Below, piece by piece: positions 58,121 through 64,000 of a DNA stretch of 64,000 bases (positions within the stretch are counted from its first letter, which is position 1; each line of letters opens with the position of its first letter). Position numbers and translations under genes: made by a program. Source of the DNA: an uncultured Eubacteriales bacterium (GTDB lineage Bacteria; Bacillota; Clostridia; Oscillospirales; Oscillospiraceae); contig URGL01000002.1 in the NCBI GenBank assembly GCA_900547405.1, positions 1 through 64,000 of the forward strand, read 5' to 3'. The notes under the pieces were generated by a model. It saw only the letters and a list, made by a program, of their open reading frames with translations, was not told the DNA's origin and did not search any database.

Positions 58121-58215
58121 GTTCCGGAATATTTCCACCCCCTGTCACATATACTATCCATTACAGAGCTGATCAAGCCTCTCAAAGACGCTCAAATCGG
58201 TCAGCCTTTCTGTGG

Positions 58216-58255
58216 CCGCCCCAGCAGTTCATTTCAGACTGCTGGGGCGGTTTTT
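58216..58255 (+). terminator. Terminator of the Abi gene
   Basis: CCGCCCCAGCAGT (58216-58228) and ACTGCTGGGGCGG (58238-58250) form a perfect 13-bp stem followed by TTTTT; the T run touches the right 75-bp repeat. Confidence 0.9.
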
Positions 58256-58328
58256 ACCGAAGGAGCCGGTACCGCCGGTGATCATCAGGGTTTTGTTTTT
58301 AAAAAGAGACATGATGTGTCCTCCATTC
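58254..58328. repeat. 75-bp perfect direct repeat, right copy (orphan capE start)
   Basis: The second copy keeps a ribosome site and an ATG at 58312 on the minus strand, encoding the first 20 residues of CapE (MSLFKNKTLMITGGTGSFGK) and then seven unrelated codons and a stop at 58229. It sits 13 bases after the stop of the nuclease-like gene at 58342, presumably the original position of capE. Confidence 0.92.
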
Positions 58329-58341
58329 TTATGTTTGGCAT

Positions 58342-58890
58342 TCAAAAGACCGGCTCCAGCAGGTCCACCTTCTCGCCGCCGCGGAAGACCCGCTTGATCC
58401 GCAGGTTTGTCCGGTTTTCGCCTTTGAACTCGGCCCGGAGAATGTAGCCCGAGGGGTAGTGAAAGTCCCACTTGGTGTCGGTCAGCTTCTGCAGGCGGTT
58501 TTCCTCCGCCTTGTTGCCCTCCTGCTTTCCGGCGGCCTTCACCTCGGCGCACAGGACATTCACGGGAGGGATACCGGCGGCCTCGTCGCCCCGCTTGCGA
58601 ATGAGTATATCCAGGCCCAGGTGGGGCCGCTGTCTTGTCTTCTTCGCGGTGATGTCCACCCCCACCACCAGCCGTCCGTACTCCATGTCCACCACGTAAT
58701 CCTCGATACGGCGCATCCACAGAAAGAACTGCAAATAGAAGGCGATCCGGGCAGAGACCATCAGCCGGTCAAAGGGCTGCGTCAGCAGATCCTGGTCATG
58801 GCGGTTGAACTGGGCCACCGCGTACATCATCATATAGTCATGGAGCGCCGGATTCTGGGGCACGGGAATGGAATAATCTGGGGCTTTCAT
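58342..58890 (-). CDS. PD-(D/E)XK nuclease-like protein, paralog 1
   Basis: A 182-aa protein with a possible nuclease core: LGLDILIRKRGDEAAG (Asp) followed by VLCAEVKAAGKQ (Glu-x-Lys), then RLQKLTDTKWDFHYPSGYIL. The same pattern occurs in the gene at 59070, so the two are paralogs. I do not recognise a named family; DNA-protecting or restriction-related roles are plausible from the motif and from the Abi neighbour. A TTGCCA/TATAAT promoter lies at 58964-58936. Confidence 0.6.
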   Translation of the reverse strand: MKAPDYSIPVPQNPALHDYMMMYAVAQFNRHDQDLLTQPFDRLMVSARIAFYLQFFLWMRRIEDYVVDMEYGRLVVGVDITAKKTRQRPHLGLDILIRKRGDEAAGIPPVNVLCAEVKAAGKQEGNKAEENRLQKLTDTKWDFHYPSGYILRAEFKGENRTNLRIKRVFRGGEKVDLLEPVF

Positions 58891-58935
58891 GGGCGGTTGT
58901 GCTCCTTTTCATGTAGTATTTGATTCTCTTTGGGT

Positions 58936-58964
58936 ATTATAATCGAAACCGCGAGAATTGGCAA
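58936..58964 (-). promoter_or_regulatory. Promoter of nuclease-like paralog 1
   Basis: TTGCCA (58964-58959) and TATAAT (58941-58936) with a 17-base spacer. The -35 overlaps an 11-bp-stem hairpin (58949-58959 with 58967-58977), which could hold an operator or end the upstream gene. Confidence 0.6.
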
Positions 58965-59069
58965 GCAATTCTCGCGGGTTTTTGTACAGGAGATGGTAAA
59001 TTGTTTGGGTGTCCCATCGGGCGTTTGCTGGATTCCCGGACTGGGGAAGTCAGAGAGGGGCTATTGCGG

Positions 59070-59567
59070 TCATTGAGGGGGGATATGTACTCCATTGCGG
59101 AATATGCTTTTGATTGTCAACGCACATTGCTTCATATCCGCTACGATCATGAAGCCGGTCTTGTAGTTGAAGCCATAGTCCGGGTCGGTCATCTTCCCCA
59201 AGCGGGCTTCGTCTGCGTCACATCCATCCCGGTTGGTGCTTTTCTTCATTTCCATACAAATCAGATTCTGGTAGCCCATTTCATTGTCGTATCCGCGTTT
59301 ATGAATGATTAGGTCTACTACAATCAAATCGTCATTCAAGCGCTTTGGGCTCCGGTCGTGGCCGTCCATGCCGCGATTGTACTCTACGTCCACTGTGTAC
59401 CCTTCGGCCTGGTATACCGAGAGCTGCTTTTCCAGGTACATGGCGAATCTGGCGCAGATGCAGCGTTCACTGAGATTGGCTTCCAGGAGGTATCGTTCGT
59501 GGAGGTTGAAGTCGGCCAGGGCGGCTTGGACCAGGGCGTGGTGGATAGTGGGGGATAGAGTTGGCAT
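59070..59567 (-). CDS. PD-(D/E)XK nuclease-like protein, paralog 2
   Basis: A 165-aa protein related to the gene at 58342: VVDLIIHKRGYDNEMG (Asp), NLICMEMKKSTN (Glu-x-Lys), RLGKMTDPDYGFNYKTGFMI. The predicted catalytic residues are those of PD-(D/E)XK enzymes, without biochemical support. It has its own -10 TATAAT at 59591-59586. Two diverged paralogs side by side, next to an Abi system and inside a capsule locus, suggest a small defence cluster. Confidence 0.6.
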   Translation of the reverse strand: MPTLSPTIHHALVQAALADFNLHERYLLEANLSERCICARFAMYLEKQLSVYQAEGYTVDVEYNRGMDGHDRSPKRLNDDLIVVDLIIHKRGYDNEMGYQNLICMEMKKSTNRDGCDADEARLGKMTDPDYGFNYKTGFMIVADMKQCALTIKSIFRNGVHIPPQ

Positions 59568-59679
59568 GGGGGGACCTCTTTTTTGATTATAATACCGTTC
59601 ACGCTTAAAACCTCTTTATTCTTCATCTGGATCCTCTATAGTAGTGCAGACTAAATCAAAGATTCCCTAATGTAATCTC

Positions 59680-61074
59680 TTACTGATGTGCTTTATGATG
59701 TAGTAATGAAACCCAAATATTTCTATTAATCAGCATAAGCACTCCCAATTCTACAAACTGCATCACTTGTCCCAGCATATTATCCCAGAACATAGTCAAC
59801 GCTGCCAGAACTACCATACAACAGGAGGCCCACTGCTGAACCTGCCCGAACTGAAGATGAACATACTTTTTCGTGTCAAAAATACGATACACAAACACCA
59901 AGGTATAGCTTATACAAGTAGCGAGTGCTGCTCCAGTAACACCTAGTATTGGAATCAGCATTGCGTTCAGGCTTACATTAGCAATTGCTCCTGTAAGTCC
60001 GGAAAATAAAAAGCCTTTGCTATCTTTGTTTACCGTATAGTAAGAAGACAAAAATGTTCCCAGTGTCAAGAACACAAATCCAACAATTAAAAATGGGGTA
60101 TATCTCCACGCAGAATAGTATTCTCTTTCCACATAAAAACGAAGGAACGGTTTCATAACAGCAAGCAGTCCAACACCAGCAATGCTGGACATGGCAACAA
60201 CACCACTAAATACACGACTACTGTAGGCATCCCTGTCCTCACTGTTGTTTTCGCGAATAGCAGAGTAGGACCATGCCTGGTTGAAAATCCCTGTAATGGT
60301 CTGTACCAAAGACGGAACCTTATAAGAAATAGCATAGATACCATTTGCCGCAACACCCACCATAGCTGTCACCATGATACGGTCGGAGGAGTTCATAATC
60401 CACCACATAAAAGTGTTGGGAATTAACACCACTGAAAACTTTGCCATTTCCTTCACTAACATTAGATTGAGATGGAATTCGCGTAACGGCTCCCAAACTT
60501 TTCCAGCAAAAATAGAATATATAATTGTTACAATATTTGCAGCAATATAGGCAATGAAATACCCCTGAACACCTTTTTTCAGAAGTAGTAATTCAATAAT
60601 ATTGAAGCAGGCGATGGCCAATGCATGAATAATATTGCCAATTGAATACTGCACCAGGCGTTCCGTCCCCCTCAAATAACCCAAAAAGACTTGAGTACCA
60701 GCAAGAGAAATTGTATAGGAGTACAGATAAGCCGCATATTCAGAAATAATAGGAAATGCAGAGGCCATTGGAATTAGTATAAGCCCACCAATAAAAGACA
60801 TCCCCAAGAGCATGATTCCAACACTCATAATCTCAGTAGTGTTTGCGTTCTCATCCAGCGAAAACCGCATAATTGCCTCATTAATATTCAAAATAAGAAT
60901 CGGTGCCAAAACGGTACAAATGGTTGTCACCAAATCAACAACACCATATTCGGAAGTCGACAATATGTTTGTGTACAGCGGCACTAAGAAAAACGAAATC
61001 ACCTTTGTTCCGATGCTTCCCAATGCAAATATTGCTGTGTTTTTAAGCAAATATTTCGATCTATTTTTTTCCAC
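59680..61074 (-). CDS. Oligosaccharide flippase (second Wzx)
   Basis: A 464-aa MOP-family exporter with about 12-14 helices, starting at GTG (GAGGAAG six bases before): YLLKNTAIFALGSIGTKVIS, FFLVPLYTNILSTSEYGVVD and LVTTICTVLAPILILNINEA are typical of the polysaccharide-synthase type. It is unlike the flippase at 48267, which is WzxC-like. Two flippases imply two exported glycans in this locus, or replacement of one by another. AT-rich. Confidence 0.9.
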   Translation of the reverse strand: MEKNRSKYLLKNTAIFALGSIGTKVISFFLVPLYTNILSTSEYGVVDLVTTICTVLAPILILNINEAIMRFSLDENANTTEIMSVGIMLLGMSFIGGLILIPMASAFPIISEYAAYLYSYTISLAGTQVFLGYLRGTERLVQYSIGNIIHALAIACFNIIELLLLKKGVQGYFIAYIAANIVTIIYSIFAGKVWEPLREFHLNLMLVKEMAKFSVVLIPNTFMWWIMNSSDRIMVTAMVGVAANGIYAISYKVPSLVQTITGIFNQAWSYSAIRENNSEDRDAYSSRVFSGVVAMSSIAGVGLLAVMKPFLRFYVEREYYSAWRYTPFLIVGFVFLTLGTFLSSYYTVNKDSKGFLFSGLTGAIANVSLNAMLIPILGVTGAALATCISYTLVFVYRIFDTKKYVHLQFGQVQQWASCCMVVLAALTMFWDNMLGQVMQFVELGVLMLINRNIWVSLLHHKAHQ

Positions 61075-61083
61075 AGTGCTTCC

Positions 61084-62211
61084 TCACAGGCTTAATGCTT
61101 TTTTCAGAAATATAACCCCTTTGCCTCGCTCAATACTCAGTATTTTCTGAGCGGATTCTGTGTCGTATTTTCTGTCCGCTATAGTAAAATCCTGGTAATT
61201 CCGCAAGAGCCTATCTTGCGTACCAGTAAGATCTAGGATGCTTTCTATTCTCGTGCCAAAGCGCGGTGGCATAATAACTGTAAACATCTTTTCCAAATTT
61301 AAAGAAAATGCAGTGGCATGGAACGAGTCTGTCAAAATATGCTCTGCATTGACAAAATATCCTAAAAAATCTTCCACAGACGGGCTCAACGCACAAAATC
61401 CAGCTTTTTTTCTTGCAGAACGGCTATAGCCAATTCGAATAATATCCCAATGATTACGTGCTGCAAGCTCTTCAGCATAATCGTCCATCTGTGTATTTTT
61501 ATTTAATTGATAAATCAGCAGATATGGTTGACGCTTTTTTTCATGAAATGTAGCAAGTTCTTTCCACTGATTTCCATCCAGCATTAGTGTAGGGTCCAAT
61601 ATCAGTTCCGAAGAAATACCAATCTCAGAAAGTTGCTTCACAGCGCTTGCCTCTCTCATTGAAATGGCAGAGTATTTTTTCAGCAGCCTCTGCATTTCCG
61701 GAATCTCACTCTGAATTAGCTCATCCATGCCTATACTGGCCGCAAAAGCAATTCTCTTTTTTCCTTCCGGCGCAAAGGCAAGATAGAGCGGATAATCAAC
61801 TCCTTCATTCCAAATACTATTCCACACCTGATCACTGCCAGTCACATAAACATCTGCCTTTGGCGGATTGTTTTGAAGTTCTTCAAAAGAATGATAGGCT
61901 TGCGGTGTCAGCGTGATATATTTCTCTAGAAATCTTCGCGTTGGGGCTTTATAGAGCTTTACGTATTCTTCCAGCAACAAGACCATCATTTTCTCTGTTG
62001 CAGCTGTGCATCCCCATATCGGTTGCAGTCTTTTTAATGTACTACTTTTCAGCAACGCTTCTGCTTGTCTCTTCGGTGTCTGATTTGCTCTCCAATAATC
62101 CACGAATTCGACCTCGCAGCCAAGATATTCTAACGTTTTCTTTGTTGCATATGTTTGCAAAACCGATCCATAGTTATTGACATTAAGTAATGTTATAACG
62201 CTTACTTTCAT
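61084..62211 (-). CDS. Polysaccharide pyruvyl transferase family protein, paralog 1
   Basis: A 375-aa protein of the PS_pyruv_trans (WcaK/CsaB-like) family: VSVITLLNVNNYGSVLQTYA, YLGCEVEFVDYWR, VYVTGSDQVWNSIWNEGVDY, FAASIGMDEL, ELILDPTLMLDGNQW, HILTDSFHATAFSLNLEKMF and PRFGTRIESILDLTG. It should add a pyruvate ketal, or a related group, to a sugar. GGGAG lies before the ATG at 62211. Its C-terminal half matches the partial gene at 63478. Confidence 0.85.
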   Translation of the reverse strand: MKVSVITLLNVNNYGSVLQTYATKKTLEYLGCEVEFVDYWRANQTPKRQAEALLKSSTLKRLQPIWGCTAATEKMMVLLLEEYVKLYKAPTRRFLEKYITLTPQAYHSFEELQNNPPKADVYVTGSDQVWNSIWNEGVDYPLYLAFAPEGKKRIAFAASIGMDELIQSEIPEMQRLLKKYSAISMREASAVKQLSEIGISSELILDPTLMLDGNQWKELATFHEKKRQPYLLIYQLNKNTQMDDYAEELAARNHWDIIRIGYSRSARKKAGFCALSPSVEDFLGYFVNAEHILTDSFHATAFSLNLEKMFTVIMPPRFGTRIESILDLTGTQDRLLRNYQDFTIADRKYDTESAQKILSIERGKGVIFLKKALSL

Positions 62212-62224
62212 AATTTCTCCCAAA

Positions 62225-63460
62225 CTACCTATTCAAGCATTTTTTAGCGATATTCTTCCATCTTCTTGGAATCCAGTCCCATGCTTGATACAGATAGTAC
62301 TTCATGCCCAGGTGTTTCCAATACCATTCATTAACAGCAGCGTACCCGTTCTTGCAATACAATTCCATAACTGCCTCTCTACTCTCATGCCGTTTGGTTG
62401 GGTGGTTCAGCTGACCATTTCTCTTTGCCGCAGCCTCGTAGGTGGAATCCAACAGTATCATGTTTTCTCGGCATGTTTCTAAGAAACTCTGCCCCTTTTC
62501 TGTGTTAACTAAGATACAAGAAATCCCCTTTTCAGCATTCAGCAATCCTTTTTGCAGATACTCGGGATGCATCTCTTCAATGCCCCAAAAGTCACCAATA
62601 GTTAAATCGCTGAATCTTTGTCCGCCTGCATACTTGCAAGAGTAACAGCTATCTCGGTATGTCGCACCCTTCAAAAACAACCAGTAGTAGGAAGACTGTC
62701 TTGCATACAGAAACCTACTGATTTTCTTTTGGTCTGAAACTCTGCAATGCTCTGCAAGCACAAAACTTCCCCAACCGTCTTTTTTGTTCCTGAACTCAAC
62801 ATCACAGATGCGCATGCCCAGCTTCTTCTCTTCTTCCGCAATATAATCCCGAAACAGCTTTTCCCCTGGCACACCATGGCAGATAATGTCTACTGTGATT
62901 AGATTGTCATACTGCTTTCTGCCCAGGAATCCATTTAATCCATCCACCTGGCAAGGAGTCCCGGAAAACAAAACCTTTCTTCCGGTGTTCAGTTGCTTTA
63001 AAACTTCGCGATAACACAATACCATGTCACTTTTAACATACTTTGATCCCTGAATTTTTTTCAGTTCAGATAGATTCTCTACCATAATATGGCAGGTTTG
63101 GATTCCTGTCTTATCCGTAAATTCAGTGGCGCAGCCAAATACTACGCCGGATTGCCCCAATATCTTAGTTGCAAGAGCTGCAAATGCACCACCTGATGAG
63201 GAAATTTGCAGGATCATATCCTCTTTCGCTGCCGCAGCATATACCTTTATCGGAGTTTGCCCAACCATATCCTTTTTATAGCTACAAGCACTGATACACT
63301 TCCCACACCGAACGCAAAGATTCTCTTCAATCTCCGGAAAAACATTGCCATAGCTGTCTTCCTTCATAGAAATTGCATTTCGGGGGCAGCTGTTTAAACA
63401 CGCCCCACATCCACAGCAATCTTCTTTTCCATGAAACAGAACAATTTCTCGTTTTACCAT
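62225..63460 (-). CDS. FrhB-like iron-sulfur flavoprotein (coenzyme F420 hydrogenase/dehydrogenase beta subunit family)
   Basis: A 411-aa protein with an N-terminal two-cluster ferredoxin domain (KEDCCGCGACLNSCPRNAIS and EENLCVRCGKCISACSYKK), then the FrhB domains: QISSSGGAFAALATKILGQS, KIQGSKYVKSDM, VLFSGTPCQVDGLNGFLG and TVDIICHGVPGEKLFRDYI, with further cysteines SCYSCKYAGGQRFSDLTIGD. This family goes with pyruvyl transferases in surface-glycan loci, where its reaction is not established; F420 itself is not expected here. It lies between two pyruvyl-transferase paralogs. Confidence 0.85.
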   Translation of the reverse strand: MVKREIVLFHGKEDCCGCGACLNSCPRNAISMKEDSYGNVFPEIEENLCVRCGKCISACSYKKDMVGQTPIKVYAAAAKEDMILQISSSGGAFAALATKILGQSGVVFGCATEFTDKTGIQTCHIMVENLSELKKIQGSKYVKSDMVLCYREVLKQLNTGRKVLFSGTPCQVDGLNGFLGRKQYDNLITVDIICHGVPGEKLFRDYIAEEEKKLGMRICDVEFRNKKDGWGSFVLAEHCRVSDQKKISRFLYARQSSYYWLFLKGATYRDSCYSCKYAGGQRFSDLTIGDFWGIEEMHPEYLQKGLLNAEKGISCILVNTEKGQSFLETCRENMILLDSTYEAAAKRNGQLNHPTKRHESREAVMELYCKNGYAAVNEWYWKHLGMKYYLYQAWDWIPRRWKNIAKKCLNR

Positions 63461-63477
63461 AGAATAAATCTCCTAAT

Positions 63478-64000
63478 TTAGCTTTCCACTGCTTGCTTCA
63501 GAAATATAATACCTTTGTTTCTTTCCAGATCTAGAATCTCGTTGACCCGCTTTTTATCGATTTTTGTATCTATAACAGACAAATCCCGATAGTCCCGAAG
63601 CAAGCGATGATTTGTATCCGTTAAACGTAGAATACTCTCAATTCTCGTACCGAAACGAGGAGGGAGAATACTGATAAAATCCGTTCCCAGGTTTAGAGAA
63701 AATGCAGTTGCGTGAAAAGAATCTGTCAGGACGCACTGTGCATTTTCTATATATCCCAACAGCTTTTCAACACTTGGGCTGACAACGCACTTACCATATG
63801 GCTGTTTTTGGGGAAGCGAAAACCCAATGCGGATGATGTGCCACTGCTTCTTCTTGGCCAATCTAACAGCATAGTCATCCATATCTCGATTTTCATTAAG
63901 CTGATAAATCAGCAAATAGGGCTTGCTTTCTACAGGCCGTTTTGCAATTGCGATCCACTGTTCTCTATTCAGCATAAGCGTAGGATCAAGAATCAACTGC
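63478..64000 (-). CDS. Polysaccharide pyruvyl transferase family protein, paralog 2 (C-terminal part, runs off window)
   Basis: At least 172 codons, open to the window end. ILDPTLMLNREQWIAIAKRP, CVLTDSFHATAFSLNLGTDF, PRFGTRIESILRLTDTNHRL and ERNKGIIFLKQAV match the paralog at 61084 motif by motif. The N-terminal half lies outside. It ends 17 bases before the FrhB-like gene, so the order transferase, FrhB-like, transferase suggests a duplicated module. Confidence 0.85.
   Translation of the reverse strand, partial: QLILDPTLMLNREQWIAIAKRPVESKPYLLIYQLNENRDMDDYAVRLAKKKQWHIIRIGFSLPQKQPYGKCVVSPSVEKLLGYIENAQCVLTDSFHATAFSLNLGTDFISILPPRFGTRIESILRLTDTNHRLLRDYRDLSVIDTKIDKKRVNEILDLERNKGIIFLKQAVES

Noticed and set aside
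58229..58720. 163-codon frame including the second capE start
   Set aside because: Upstream codons are a shadow of the nuclease-like gene; only the 20 duplicated CapE codons are meaningful.
1..64000. tRNA, rRNA genes, CRISPR arrays, replication origin, insertion sequences
   Set aside because: Looked for and not recognised by eye; a covariance-model scan would be needed to exclude tRNAs fully.

Overview
The window looks like a chromosomal segment of a strictly anaerobic, GC-rich gut Clostridia of the Oscillospiraceae type. The evidence is the anaerobic (CbiD/CbiG) cobalamin route, a T-box before pheST, TPP, THF and cobalamin riboswitches, ECF-type vitamin transporters (ThiT, FolT), a Noc-type ParB, nickel-pincer (Lar) genes, and an intergenic repeat family built on CCCTCTCC...GAGAGGG and CTTCCCCC...GGGGAAGG palindromes. 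I cannot name the species from sequence alone.

Region by region: (1) 1-2550 is an AT-rich accessory segment with a coiled-coil gene running off the edge, a relBE-type toxin-antitoxin pair and an internally deleted rhuM gene. It ends exactly at the stop codon of rlmD. (2) 2552-16504 holds rlmD, a radical SAM gene, and a ten-gene cobalamin operon on the minus strand (cbiA-cbiC-cbiD-cbiF-cbiG-cbiH-[cobK-cbiE-cbiT]-cbiB-cobD-cbiP). The operon is headed by a promoter, a B12 riboswitch and three successive terminator-like hairpins. (3) 16508-20837 holds a CBS-domain gene, a 5'-truncated lysA, trhA (hemolysin III), a yoeB/relB pair, a hydrolase and an XRE membrane regulator. (4) 21012-24920 is a nickel/metal locus: csoR-like repressor, larE, larB and a C-terminal-only larC, divergent from a His-rich protein, cooT, a small exporter and a HIT protein. 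(5) 24917-33596 holds TPP-riboswitch thiT, T-box pheST, an M32 carboxypeptidase, nnrD, a lipoprotein and mazF. (6) 33664-42267 holds a surface-protein region in which a VTC / DUF4956 / two-component cluster has been broken by deletions, then an acyltransferase, a leucine-rich-repeat protein, noc, and a THF-riboswitch folT with an unusual C-terminal domain. (7) 42359-64000 is a large surface-polysaccharide locus.

The polysaccharide locus is a mosaic. One eight-gene minus-strand operon (42359-50684) makes a dTDP-4-amino-dideoxy sugar (rfbA, rfbB, DegT-type transaminase). It also carries two ATP-grasp ligases, a CYTH-domain protein, a flippase and a glycosyltransferase, and this is the best candidate for an undescribed sugar-decorating pathway. 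Divergent from it is a UDP-glucose dehydrogenase with an N-terminal XRE DNA-binding domain, sharing the intergenic region with an 11-bp inverted repeat, followed by a UDP-glucuronate epimerase. Convergent to those are capF-capG-capE for UDP-L-FucNAc. An Abi/HEPN gene with its own promoter, structured leader RNA and terminator sits between two perfect 75-bp direct copies of the capE 5' end. It is followed by two paralogous PD-(D/E)XK-like nucleases, then a second flippase, two polysaccharide pyruvyl transferase paralogs and an FrhB-like iron-sulfur protein.

No tRNA, rRNA or CRISPR array was recognised.
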